A stretch of 64,000 nt of DNA, taken from Roseobacter sp. Its GTDB lineage: Bacteria > Pseudomonadota > Alphaproteobacteria > Rhodobacterales > Rhodobacteraceae. The position numbers were made by a program, and so were the translations under genes. The notes under the pieces are model-generated. The model did no database searches and was not told the origin of the DNA. It worked only from the letters and a program-made list of their open reading frames with translations. How positions within the stretch are numbered: position 1 is the first letter of the stretch; each line of letters begins with the position of its first letter. The stretch covers positions 1 through 64,000 of the forward strand of contig PCCY01000030.1 of assembly GCA_002731875.1 (NCBI GenBank). The letters are read 5' to 3'. Below, in pieces: positions 8,211 to 17,026 of this stretch.

Positions 8211-9721
8211 ACATGGACACATTACTGGCATTGCTTACCGTTTTCACGCAACCTCAGTTACTGGTTTTGGTGGGTATCGGAACGTTCGCAGGCATTTATA
8301 TCGGCGCCATCCCCGGACTATCGGTCACGATGGCGGTCTCGATCCTCATTTCATTTACGTTCTCGTGGGATGTATACCCTGCAATCTCGCTCATGGTGGG
8401 TATATACATGGGTGGCGTATATGGGGGGTCGCGCACGGCGATTTTGCTTAACATACCCGGTGCACCGTCGGCTATCGCAACTGCGATGGACGGCTATCCC
8501 ATGGCACAGAAGGGCGAAGCCGGGCAGGCCATCGGCGTCACCACGGTAATGTCCTTCTTCGGGGGACTGATCGGGATTCTGGTCCTGGCCATAGCCGCTC
8601 CATTTGTTTCGGATTTTGCACTGACCTTTCAGCCACGCGACTACATGCTGCTTGCGGTGTTGGGTATTCTTCTGGTCGGGTCATTATCCAGCGGATCACT
8701 GGTCAAAGGTATCTTTGCCGGTGCATTCGGGATCGCCATCGGTGCCGTAGGCCGCGACCCTCTGACATTTACCGAAAGGTTCACCTTTGATCTGCAAATC
8801 ATGGAAGGCGGCATTTCGTTCATCGCCGTAATGATCGGCATGTTCGGCGTATCCGAAGCGTTGTTGCAACTGCAAAACGTCACGATGAAGGCCGTACGTC
8901 AAAAGATCGACAAGATCGTCCCTTCATTCGGCACCATCAAGAAATACCTGCCGCTGTCGCTTCAGACATCTACGATTGGCGTCATTATCGGAGCGTTGCC
9001 GGGTACCGGCGGCGATATCGCGGCATTGATGGCCTATGATCACGCCAAACGGGTGACCAAGAACCCGCAAGTGCCCTTTGGCAAAGGAGCCATGGAAGGG
9101 CTTGTCGCCCCCGAGACTGCCAACAACGCGGCCGTTGGTGGCGCTTTTATTCCAATGATGACCCTGGGAATTCCCGGCGATGCCGTAACCGCCATCATGA
9201 TCGGTGCCCTGTTTATCCATGGGTTGAACCCCGGCCCGATGCTGATGGTGGACCAACCGGATATGTTTTGGTTCATCGTGGGGGCCTTGCTGACTGCAAA
9301 CGTCTTCATGTTGCTGTTCGGGCTGACCGGGATCAGGATTTTCACGAAAATCGTCGAAATGCCGCGATCGATCATCATCCCTCTGATCCTGTTGCTATCA
9401 ATTGTCGGTGCCTATGCGGTCAACAATTCGATTACCGATGTCTACTGGATGCTTGGTTTCGGGGTCTTTGGATATTTCATGCGTCACTATGGCTATCCTT
9501 TAGGGCCAGTCATTCTCGGGGTGATCCTGTCGCGCTTGCTTGATGACAATTGGCGCCGCGCGATCATTTCGGAACGCGGAGACATTGGCCGCTTTTTCGA
9601 GGGCGTGATCACAAGCCCCTTGTCGCTCACCTTGTTCGTCGCGGTGCTCATGATTTTTATCAGCCAAACCCCGCTTTGGGCAACTGTCAAAAAACGGCTC
9701 TTCAGAAAGGCGGAATCATGA
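8207..9721 (+). CDS. tctA: TctA-family large permease subunit
   Basis: A 504-residue polytopic membrane protein of the TctA family, the translocation subunit of the tripartite tricarboxylate transporter. The conserved glycine-proline loops are present (IGAIPGLSVTMAVSI near residue 30 and GALPGTGGDIAALMAYDHAKR near 260), along with about 12 hydrophobic stretches and the family's usual length. It overlaps tctB by ATGA and its own stop overlaps the next start by ATGA, so translation of the whole operon is coupled. The substrate is inferred from the downstream catabolic genes. Confidence 0.93.
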   Translation: MNMDTLLALLTVFTQPQLLVLVGIGTFAGIYIGAIPGLSVTMAVSILISFTFSWDVYPAISLMVGIYMGGVYGGSRTAILLNIPGAPSAIATAMDGYPMAQKGEAGQAIGVTTVMSFFGGLIGILVLAIAAPFVSDFALTFQPRDYMLLAVLGILLVGSLSSGSLVKGIFAGAFGIAIGAVGRDPLTFTERFTFDLQIMEGGISFIAVMIGMFGVSEALLQLQNVTMKAVRQKIDKIVPSFGTIKKYLPLSLQTSTIGVIIGALPGTGGDIAALMAYDHAKRVTKNPQVPFGKGAMEGLVAPETANNAAVGGAFIPMMTLGIPGDAVTAIMIGALFIHGLNPGPMLMVDQPDMFWFIVGALLTANVFMLLFGLTGIRIFTKIVEMPRSIIIPLILLLSIVGAYAVNNSITDVYWMLGFGVFGYFMRHYGYPLGPVILGVILSRLLDDNWRRAIISERGDIGRFFEGVITSPLSLTLFVAVLMIFISQTPLWATVKKRLFRKAES

Positions 9722-10569
9722 CCTCAGCTTTCGCAAAGGCCATCAAGCTTGGGCTTATTGGCGACAACATAAACCGGTCGAAATCACCACGGCTGCACAA
9801 GACAGCAGGGCAGTTGACCGATCTGAACGTGACCTACGACCGCTTGATCCCCAATGATATGGGTATGTCGTTCGACGAAGTGTTCGAGCAGGCGAGGTTG
9901 GGCGGGTTTCGAGGCGTCAACGTAACCTACCCGTACAAGGAAACTGTCACGTCGAGTGTTACGGTAGCTGATCCGTTCGTTCGTGCGATCGGTGCAGTCA
10001 ACACTGTCGTTTTTGATGAGGACGGGCCCAAGGGTTTCAACACCGACTATACCGGTTTTATCCAGGCTTACCGATCTGCCAAAGGCAATGAAAACCCAGG
10101 TGCAGTCTGTCTGATAGGCACAGGCGGCGTAGGTAAGGCCGTAGCATTTGGATTGGTAAGCTTGAATGCCCGATTGATCCGCTGTGTAGATCTGGACGCA
10201 AACAAGGCCGACGCACTGGCGCGGGCTTTGCAGTCACTGGGCTCGGACACGCGCGTCGAAGTCGCCACGGATGCTACCGTTGCAGTCAAGGGTGTCGATG
10301 GCATCATCAACTGCACACCTCTGGGGATGGCGGGCATTGGCGGTTCGCCGTTGCCGGGCGCATATATGCGTGATGCAAACTGGGCTTTCGATGCGGTCTA
10401 TACCCCGGTCGAGACCGCTTTTATTCAGGACGCCCGCCGCGCCGGGCTTGAGGTGATATCGGGGTACGAACTTTTCTTCTGGCAGGGCGTCGAGGCCTGG
10501 AAGGTGTTTTGCAATGTGCCAGTGGACCACGCCGCGCTTAGACTTGCCATATCGGGGGAAGACGCATGA
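9718..10569 (+). CDS. Shikimate/quinate dehydrogenase family protein (AroE-like)
   Basis: A 283-residue AroE-family enzyme. Residues seen: substrate-binding SKSP at 21-24, catalytic Lys74 in NVTYPYKE, Asn95 in GAVNT, and Asp110 in FNTDYTGF. The Rossmann loop GTGGVGKAVAF starts near 134. The acidic end of beta-2 (CVDLD, about 156-160) suggests NAD rather than NADP, as in catabolic quinate/shikimate dehydrogenases. Start 9718 overlaps the tctA stop (ATGA); the much longer frame upstream is inside tctA. Its position between a carboxylate transporter and a dehydroshikimate dehydratase points to catabolism: shikimate or quinate is oxidised to the 3-dehydro form. Confidence 0.88.
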   Translation: MTSAFAKAIKLGLIGDNINRSKSPRLHKTAGQLTDLNVTYDRLIPNDMGMSFDEVFEQARLGGFRGVNVTYPYKETVTSSVTVADPFVRAIGAVNTVVFDEDGPKGFNTDYTGFIQAYRSAKGNENPGAVCLIGTGGVGKAVAFGLVSLNARLIRCVDLDANKADALARALQSLGSDTRVEVATDATVAVKGVDGIINCTPLGMAGIGGSPLPGAYMRDANWAFDAVYTPVETAFIQDARRAGLEVISGYELFFWQGVEAWKVFCNVPVDHAALRLAISGEDA

Positions 10570-12452
10570 AAACCTCAATCGCGACTGTATCGGTATCAGG
10601 TAGTTTACCCGAAAAGCTCGAGGCCATAGCCTCCGCCGGGTTCGACGGCATCGAAATCTTCGAGCAAGATTTTATCGCGCATGACGGAAGCCCCCAAGAG
10701 GTCGGGAAACTTGTCCGCTCGATGGGGCTCGAAATTATGCTGTTCCAGCCTTTCCGGGATTTCGAATGTTTACCCGAGCCGCTTAGATCAAAGGCCTTTG
10801 ACCGGGCTGAACGCAAGTTCGACCTGATGCAAGAGCTGGGAACTGATCTGGTGTTGGTATGTTCGTCCTGTCATCCGCAAAGCCTGGGCGGCATCGACCG
10901 TGCAGCGGCCGATTTTCACGAGCTGGGCGAACGTGCGGCAAAGCGCAACCTACGGGTTGGGTTTGAAGCCTTGGCATGGGGACACCACATCAACGACCAC
11001 CGCGACGCGTGGGAGGTGGTAAGACGCGCCGACCATGAAAACGTCGGCGTGATCCTCGACAGCTTTCACACGCTGTCGCGGAAAATCGATCCGGACAGCA
11101 TCCGCAGCATCCCTGGCAACAAGATTTTTTTTATACAGCTCGCCGATGCGCCATTGATCGACATGGACCTGCTTTATTGGTCACGTCACTTTCGCAACAT
11201 GCCCGGTGAGGGAGACCTTGCCGTTGGCGATTTCATGAAATCAGTCACGGCGACTGGATATTCCGGCCCGGTTTCGTTGGAAATCTTCAATGATCAGTTC
11301 CGCGCCTGCCCTGCAAAAATGATTGCAAAAGACGGCTACCGGTCGCTTATCGCGTTACAGGATGATGTCACCCGCGACCTCCCTGCCCCTGTCCAGACGC
11401 ACGCCCCGCTTCCGTCGAGGTCAACGGTTGAAGGGGTCTCGTTCATTGAATTCGCAACGCGCGGCGACGAAGCAAAGGCGTTGGAAACGATACTTGAGAC
11501 TTTGGGTTTCGCACCGTCAGGCCATCATATCGCAAAAGACCTCACGCTTTGGATGCAAGGCGACATCCGGATCGTGGTCAACCGCGAAACCACAGGTTTT
11601 GCGAACAGCGCATACTTGACCCACGGCACCACCATCTGCGACATTGGAATTTCGGTACAAGACGCCGCAGATACTATCATCAGGGCGCGTCACCTTGGGG
11701 CGGATCTATTCAATCAGCCGACCGGCCCTGGAGAACTTGAAATTCCCGCCATCCGGGGATTGGGGAGCAGTGTTCTTCATTTCATTGATCAAAAGAGCGG
11801 GCTAGATCGAGTCTGGTCGCAAGAATTTTCGCCGGCAAACCCGCAAAATTCAGGGGTCGGTCTGAAACGGATCGATCATCTGGCCCAGACCATGAGCTAT
11901 GGTGAAATGTTGAGCTGGTCACTGTTTTATACGACCCTCTTTGACATGCGGAAATCTGCCATGGTCGATGTGGTTGACCCGGACGGGTTGGTGCGCAGTC
12001 AGGCTATTGAAACGGCTTCCGGCAATTTCAAGATTACGCTGAATGGCGCGGAAACGCATCGCACCATGGCAGGAAACTTTCTTGCAGACAGCTTCGGCGC
12101 ATCCGTACAGCATGTAGCCTTTGCCACGGACAATATATTCGCCACCAGTTCCGCGATGGTTCAGCGTGGATTTGCGGTTTTGCCGATGTCCAAAAACTAC
12201 TACGCCGACCTCGCGGCACGGTTCGATCTTGATCGGGAATCGCTCGCGAAGCTTCAGCAACATAATATGCTGTATGACGAAGACGCCGAGGGTTGTTTCT
12301 TTCAATTCTATTCACAGCCCTTTGCAGGCGGCATGTTTTTTGAAATCATCGAACGCCGTGGCGGTTACAAAGGCTATGGGGCCGCGAACGCGCCCTTTCG
12401 CATCGCTGCCCAAAAACGATTGATGCGCGGATACGGCATTCCAAAAAGGTAA
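10566..12452 (+). CDS. Two-domain 3-dehydroshikimate dehydratase (sugar isomerase-like plus HPPD-like domains)
   Basis: A 628-residue protein. Residues 1-270 are an AsbF/QuiC-type TIM barrel with a metal set of Glu134, Asp165, Gln191 and Glu239, the pattern of 3-dehydroshikimate dehydratases that make protocatechuate. Residues 290-628 are a 4-hydroxyphenylpyruvate dioxygenase-like vicinal-oxygen-chelate domain with a plausible His438, His516, Glu593 metal triad. The same two-domain build is known from bacterial QuiC1/QsuB-like proteins. It overlaps the dehydrogenase gene by ATGA and closes the operon. No protocatechuate ring-cleavage genes are in the window, so the product must be used elsewhere. 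Confidence 0.9.
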   Translation: MKTSIATVSVSGSLPEKLEAIASAGFDGIEIFEQDFIAHDGSPQEVGKLVRSMGLEIMLFQPFRDFECLPEPLRSKAFDRAERKFDLMQELGTDLVLVCSSCHPQSLGGIDRAAADFHELGERAAKRNLRVGFEALAWGHHINDHRDAWEVVRRADHENVGVILDSFHTLSRKIDPDSIRSIPGNKIFFIQLADAPLIDMDLLYWSRHFRNMPGEGDLAVGDFMKSVTATGYSGPVSLEIFNDQFRACPAKMIAKDGYRSLIALQDDVTRDLPAPVQTHAPLPSRSTVEGVSFIEFATRGDEAKALETILETLGFAPSGHHIAKDLTLWMQGDIRIVVNRETTGFANSAYLTHGTTICDIGISVQDAADTIIRARHLGADLFNQPTGPGELEIPAIRGLGSSVLHFIDQKSGLDRVWSQEFSPANPQNSGVGLKRIDHLAQTMSYGEMLSWSLFYTTLFDMRKSAMVDVVDPDGLVRSQAIETASGNFKITLNGAETHRTMAGNFLADSFGASVQHVAFATDNIFATSSAMVQRGFAVLPMSKNYYADLAARFDLDRESLAKLQQHNMLYDEDAEGCFFQFYSQPFAGGMFFEIIERRGGYKGYGAANAPFRIAAQKRLMRGYGIPKR

Positions 12453-12640
12453 ACGCATGTGCCCCGCCCCTGTCGCGGGCGCATATGCTGTGGCGTCACT
12501 GCATATTCTTTAGGGTAACTGGCCTAGCCTCCCAGCCATCACCTGTATACCAACACGCAGCTAACTACCTGATTAATATAGTGAATTACACGAAAAACGC
12601 AGGCAACATCGCTCTATGAGTACCATCATGGAGTTCGATA

Positions 12641-13363
12641 ATGATAGTAAGACGCTTCTTTCTTCTCATCGCCATCCCGGCAGCATTTACCGCACACCCG
12701 TTGATGGCGGAATCCTATTCCCTGGCTAAGGCGAATTCTGCCAGAATTAGCGACATTAGTTTTAACCTTCACGACTCCGGTTCGCAGGGGCCCATCACAT
12801 TGCGGCACGTTCAACACGTTCAACACGTGCAGCCGGTACAGGCGAAACCGCGGTCATTCGAAATACATGACGGGACGGGCGCCACTACTCACCTGAAACA
12901 TTTGATCGCTTGGGCAGAGGCCGGCCATAAAGGCTATGATGCGATCCAGCTTGGAGCGAAAAAGCTGCCTGCCAAACGGCCCACGCAAATGACGATCGGC
13001 GAAATCTATGCGTGGATAAATCAAACACCCAATCAACCTCATGCAATTGGCCGTTATCAATTCATACCCTCGACACTACAAAGCCTCGTCATCCAAGCCG
13101 GCATAAGCGAGAGTCATAAATTCACCACAGGTGTACAAGATGCCTTGGCTGACATCCTGTTAGAGGACGCGGGTATCAGCAGCTTTATGGAGGGCAAAAT
13201 CAGTCGCCACCGGTTTATGACTAATCTGGCAAAGATATGGGCGGGGTTCCCGACGGCGACTGGCCGATCTCACTATCACGGGTATGCGGGCAACCGGGCT
13301 GTGATCAGTTGGGACAGGTTTGACGCGATCATGAAAAAGATTTTCCCCACCAAACGCGGTTGA
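12641..13363 (+). CDS. Secreted lysozyme-like (muramidase fold) protein
   Basis: A 240-residue protein with a signal peptide (about 1-24, ending PLMAES). A short tandem stretch of Gln-His-Val triplets near 65-75 sits in the linker. From about residue 85 there is a region resembling phage-lambda-type lysozyme domains: MTIGEIYAW, the core AIGRYQFIPSTL (near 135) and KIWAGFP near the end. A peptidoglycan-cleaving role is likely, but the catalytic Glu was not pinned down. SD GGAG precedes the ATG at 12641. It stands alone between the shikimate operon and the TRAP operon, so no neighbour explains it. Confidence 0.6.
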   Translation: MIVRRFFLLIAIPAAFTAHPLMAESYSLAKANSARISDISFNLHDSGSQGPITLRHVQHVQHVQPVQAKPRSFEIHDGTGATTHLKHLIAWAEAGHKGYDAIQLGAKKLPAKRPTQMTIGEIYAWINQTPNQPHAIGRYQFIPSTLQSLVIQAGISESHKFTTGVQDALADILLEDAGISSFMEGKISRHRFMTNLAKIWAGFPTATGRSHYHGYAGNRAVISWDRFDAIMKKIFPTKRG

Positions 13364-13426
13364 CCGTCGCGGGGGAACACTACCATATGTTACCCCCACA
13401 CAACAATTCCTAGAGTGATTTAAGCG

Positions 13427-13588
13427 TTAATCACCCTTTTTCCCGCTGGAGGTGGCAAGATCATACGCGACGAAGCCAAGCGTAATAAGAATCATGATAA
13501 CCAAGTCGGGGCTTGGTACCTTGAACGCCAAAATCAGCAGAAAAACTGCGATTGAGATAAATGCAAGAAGCGCGAGCAGCCGGTTCAT
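13427..13588 (-). CDS. Small two-helix membrane protein at the end of the TRAP-amidase operon
   Basis: A 53-residue protein. It begins MNRLLALLAFISIAVFLLIL and continues with a short KVPSPD turn, a second hydrophobic helix (LVIMILITLGFVAYDL) and a charged tail, so it is a helical hairpin. Its SD (TGAGGA) overlaps the stop codon of the upstream amidase, and only 13 bases separate the genes, so translation is coupled. I do not recognise the family. Its position suggests a role with the DctPQM transporter or the amidase. Confidence 0.65.
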   Translation of the reverse strand: MNRLLALLAFISIAVFLLILAFKVPSPDLVIMILITLGFVAYDLATSSGKKGD

Positions 13589-13601
13589 AATTTACTATTC
13601 C

Positions 13602-14963
13602 TCATTGTAACGTGCCATCGGCCCAGTTAAAAAGCCACTGTGCTGTACGCATTAGACGCGCGTCATTGTCACGCGCACCGACAAGCTGAACCCCCATTGG
13701 AAGCCCCTCGAGCGAGGTCAGCAAGGGAACGCTGACACAAGGGGTACCACAGAATGTCCAGATGCCGTTAAAAATCGGGTCGCCAGTTGTATCCAGCCCT
13801 TTCGGAGCAGGGCCGGGGGCCGCCGGACACAACAGCACATCGCAACGGGTTAACAGTTCGTCCAAAGCCGCGTTCAGAAGTTTAGGCATATCCTTCGCCG
13901 AAAGATAATCCCGAGCGGGAACCTTGTTGCCCTGTTCAATGGCTTCGCATGTTACCGACCCCAGTTGATCGGTCGCATCGCGCCAATAGGGATAGTAATG
14001 ATAGGACATTTCCGCGAAATTAATCAGTTTTCGCTGTTCCGACGCGTGTTCGAACACCGCAGGCAAAGGCATTTCAAACGCCTGATCACCCAGGGCGCCG
14101 ATCAGTTCGTCAAAGGCATCACGCATCTGCGGGTCAGCATTTTCCCAACCGGGCGGCCGCACGAACCCGAATACCGGAGGGATCGGCGGAGCGGACACCG
14201 CCGCAGCATGAAGCGCGGGTGCCGGCTGCAATGCTGTAGCTGCATCATCCGCGTCATAGCCAAACAAAACCTCGGCAAGCAATGCAGCACCTGCGGGATC
14301 GCTGGCAAACACGCCAACCGTATCCAGTGTCGGTGACTGCGTTAGGATGCCACGCCGTGGGATTGCGCCGAAAGTCGGCTTATATCCGGTGACCCCGCAA
14401 AAAGAAGCAGGGCGGATTACTGATCCACCAGTCTGCGTGCCGATCGCCAATGGCACCATACCATCGGCAACCGCCGCAGCCGAACCTTGCGAAGAACCGC
14501 CAGGTGTGTGGGCCAGATTGTGCGGGTTTGCCGTTTTACCCGGATGCATATAGGCAAGCTCGGTTGTCACCGTCTTGCCCATGATGATCGCGCCTTCCTT
14601 TTTAAGACGCTCAACAACATAGGCATCGTGCAACGGTACCCGCCCCTTGTCGTGCGTACACCCATTTTCGGTCGGGATGCGCGCGGTGTCGATAATGTCC
14701 TTCAATCCTACCGGCAGCCCGTGCAGACGCCCCAAAGGCCGCCCTGCCCGTCTGTACCCATCCAGTGTCCGCGCTTGAGCCCTTGCAAACTCAGGGTCGA
14801 ACCAAGCCCACGCCCCTACTTCGGGTTCGCGCGCCTCGATGCGTGCAATATAGCTTTCGACCAATTCCAGCGCTCCAAGAGCACCCGACGCTAACCGGTC
14901 GCGCAACAAAGTAACACTGGGCTGCGCGACCCACGTATCGGACTGTTTGGCCTCAGCGCCCAT
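13602..14963 (-). CDS. Amidase signature family hydrolase
   Basis: A 453-residue amidase with the Ser-cisSer-Lys machinery: Lys88 in GLPVGLKDI, the GGSSQGSAAA loop at 155-163, and nucleophile Ser181 in TQTGGSVIRPA. Length fits the GatA-like family. It hydrolyses an amide; the substrate is unknown. The start overlaps the dctM stop by 11 bases, and a small membrane protein gene follows directly. Sitting in one operon with a TRAP transporter, it probably acts on the imported compound or on a derivative. It is not part of a GatCAB locus, because gatB and gatC are absent. Confidence 0.9.
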   Translation of the reverse strand: MGAEAKQSDTWVAQPSVTLLRDRLASGALGALELVESYIARIEAREPEVGAWAWFDPEFARAQARTLDGYRRAGRPLGRLHGLPVGLKDIIDTARIPTENGCTHDKGRVPLHDAYVVERLKKEGAIIMGKTVTTELAYMHPGKTANPHNLAHTPGGSSQGSAAAVADGMVPLAIGTQTGGSVIRPASFCGVTGYKPTFGAIPRRGILTQSPTLDTVGVFASDPAGAALLAEVLFGYDADDAATALQPAPALHAAAVSAPPIPPVFGFVRPPGWENADPQMRDAFDELIGALGDQAFEMPLPAVFEHASEQRKLINFAEMSYHYYPYWRDATDQLGSVTCEAIEQGNKVPARDYLSAKDMPKLLNAALDELLTRCDVLLCPAAPGPAPKGLDTTGDPIFNGIWTFCGTPCVSVPLLTSLEGLPMGVQLVGARDNDARLMRTAQWLFNWADGTLQ

Positions 14964-16371
14964 AGAACATATCCGGCAAATAGAAAACGATTGACGGGAA
15001 GATATACATCAACACCATCGACAGGATAACGCAGAACAGGAATGGCATCACCCCTTTGAAGATCTGCGTCAGCTGTAGTTCAGGCGGTGCAATTCCTTTC
15101 AGATAATACGCCGACATCGCCATGGGCGGGGTCAAGAAACTGGTTTGCAGATTCAAGGCAACCAGGATGCCGAAGAACAGCGGATCAATATCAAAGACCG
15201 CGAGCAGGGGCAGGAAGATCGGCACGAAGATGATGATGATTTCGGACCATTCCAACGGCCAGCCCAACAAAAAGATGATAATCTGCGCCATGATCAGGAA
15301 TTGGATCGGAGTCAGGTTCATGGACTGCACGAACTCGGAAATCACATGTTCACCGCCTAGATACGAGAATACAGCCGAGAACGTGTAAGAGCCAACAAAT
15401 AGCCAGCACACCATCGCCGTTGTCCGTAGCGTCAGATAAACGCTTTCGCGCATCCGCTGCCACGTCATCGCCCTGTAGATAAACGCCAGAAAAATTCCGC
15501 CCAACGCGCCGATAGAAGCCGCCTCGGTCGGGGTGGCGAGGCCAAACAGGATCGAGCCGAGTACCGCAAAGATCAGAAAGGCCAGCGGCACGAACGAAGT
15601 GATGATCATCCAGACCAGTTTGCCCATGGGCATGTCGGGCACTTCTTCAGCAGTAGGGCGCGGTGCCGACGACGGTTGAAGAACCGAGCGGCCGATGATG
15701 TAGATAAGATACAGGCCCACCAGTGTAAGGCCCGGCAACAACGCTGCTGCATAGAGCCGAACGATAGAAACGTTGGTGGCCGCGGCGTAGACGATCAGCA
15801 TGATCGAGGGCGGGATCAGGATCCCCAGGGTACCGCCCGCACAGATGATACCGGCAGCGAATGAAGGGTCATACCGCGCCTTGAGCATCGCCGGCAACGC
15901 AAGCAGTCCCATCAGGGTCACAACCGCGCCGACAATACCGGTGGCGGTCGCGAACAGAGCGCAAGTGATCAGTGCGGCGACCCCCATGGACCCAGGTACA
16001 TTCTTCGAAGCGACGTTGAGGGTGGTGAACAAGCGGTCGACGATATTTGATCGCTCGACGATGTAGCCCATGAACAAGAACAACGGCACGGCGGTAAGCA
16101 CTTCGTTTGACATGACCGTAAAGGTCTGGTTCACGAACAAATCGAATATTCGATTGTTATAGAACCCCTCAAACCAGGTGGACCATTGGTCCCATTGCCC
16201 CGCTGTTTCATCCAGCCGGTCAAAGGCACGCCACATCCGGTTGGCATCGAAATAGGCATAATACCCAAAGCCGATGCCCATAGCCATGAGCGTGAAAGCG
16301 ATTGGAAAGCCGAGGAATACAAAAATGATGAACAGCCCCAACATCATCAGGGCAATTTGCGGATCGGTCAT
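14953..16371 (-). CDS. dctM: TRAP transporter large permease subunit
   Basis: A 472-residue DctM-type membrane protein with about 12-13 hydrophobic segments and typical motifs (GVAALITCALFATATG, GGTLGILIPPSIMLIVYA, TPPMAMSAYYLKG). It is longer than classic DctM because of an extra segment at about 35-80 (FDANRMWRAFDRLDETAGQ), as in the mannitol/chloroaromatic-type TRAP group. It overlaps dctQ by 4 bases upstream and the amidase by 11 bases downstream. It performs sodium-driven import of the solute delivered by DctP. Confidence 0.93.
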   Translation of the reverse strand: MTDPQIALMMLGLFIIFVFLGFPIAFTLMAMGIGFGYYAYFDANRMWRAFDRLDETAGQWDQWSTWFEGFYNNRIFDLFVNQTFTVMSNEVLTAVPLFLFMGYIVERSNIVDRLFTTLNVASKNVPGSMGVAALITCALFATATGIVGAVVTLMGLLALPAMLKARYDPSFAAGIICAGGTLGILIPPSIMLIVYAAATNVSIVRLYAAALLPGLTLVGLYLIYIIGRSVLQPSSAPRPTAEEVPDMPMGKLVWMIITSFVPLAFLIFAVLGSILFGLATPTEAASIGALGGIFLAFIYRAMTWQRMRESVYLTLRTTAMVCWLFVGSYTFSAVFSYLGGEHVISEFVQSMNLTPIQFLIMAQIIIFLLGWPLEWSEIIIIFVPIFLPLLAVFDIDPLFFGILVALNLQTSFLTPPMAMSAYYLKGIAPPELQLTQIFKGVMPFLFCVILSMVLMYIFPSIVFYLPDMFYGR

Positions 16372-16952
16372 GTGATATGGTCTTTCTCGGCCTTGTTTGC
16401 TTCTTGCATCAGAAGATCTTCGGTTTCGAAGACATCCTCATCAGCTTCAATCCAATAGTTGTGTTTGATCGCAATTATGCAGCGGCACACCTGTGCGATG
16501 CCCTGAATGAAAAGCAAGATACCCGCGACGACGATTATCGCTTTGAACTGGAAAATCGGTACGCCGGCCGGGCTGTTGACTGACACTTCGCCGTATTGCC
16601 AGGATCGGGCAGCATATTTCCATCCGGAAATGATCAACGCCGTGACACCGGGGAAGAAGAACACCAGATACAGGACAATATCAATCTTGCCCTGGGTTTT
16701 GGGCTGCAACAGGCGGTAGATGAAATCGCCTCGTACGTGTCCCCCCCGTGAAAGCGTATAGGCCCCGCCCATCATGAACAAAGTGCCGTACATGATAAAC
16801 GAAACATCGAGCGCCCATGCAGTGGGGTTGTTCATCACGTACCGGACGAAAACCTCGTACCCGGTGCCGATCGACATTAACAAAATGAGCCAGGCAAATG
16901 ACTTGCCAAACCACGCGGAAAGATTATCGGCGAACCGTATAAATGATACCAT
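16368..16952 (-). CDS. dctQ: TRAP transporter small permease subunit
   Basis: A DctQ-type protein of about 194 residues with four membrane helices (SFAWLILLMSIGTGYEVFVRY first) and a cytoplasmic C-terminal tail rich in acidic residues. The ATG at 16952 is preferred to the GTG at 16988, because the GTG lies inside the strong hairpin at 16977-17001. Its stop overlaps the dctM start. A hairpin separates it from dctP, which fits the common pattern of more binding protein than permease. Confidence 0.85.
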   Translation of the reverse strand: MVSFIRFADNLSAWFGKSFAWLILLMSIGTGYEVFVRYVMNNPTAWALDVSFIMYGTLFMMGGAYTLSRGGHVRGDFIYRLLQPKTQGKIDIVLYLVFFFPGVTALIISGWKYAARSWQYGEVSVNSPAGVPIFQFKAIIVVAGILLFIQGIAQVCRCIIAIKHNYWIEADEDVFETEDLLMQEANKAEKDHIT

Positions 16953-16976
16953 ATTAGCCCCATGCCTCGCATAGAA

Positions 16977-17001
16977 GCCCCGGCACACTGGGTGCCGGGG
17001 C
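16977..17001 (-). terminator. Intercistronic hairpin between dctP and dctQ
   Basis: GCCCCGGCAC and GTGCCGGGGC form a perfect 10-base-pair stem with a 5-base loop. There is no long U-run after it on the minus strand, so it may act as a partial terminator or as a 3' stabiliser of the dctP message. Confidence 0.6.
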
Positions 17002-17026
17002 CTGTTTAATTCTCTGATCTACACGT

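Noticed and set aside
12810-12840. Short tandem repeat that might be a phase-variable or CRISPR-like array
   Set aside because: Only three short units, in frame inside the lysozyme-like gene; it encodes a Gln-His-Val repeat.
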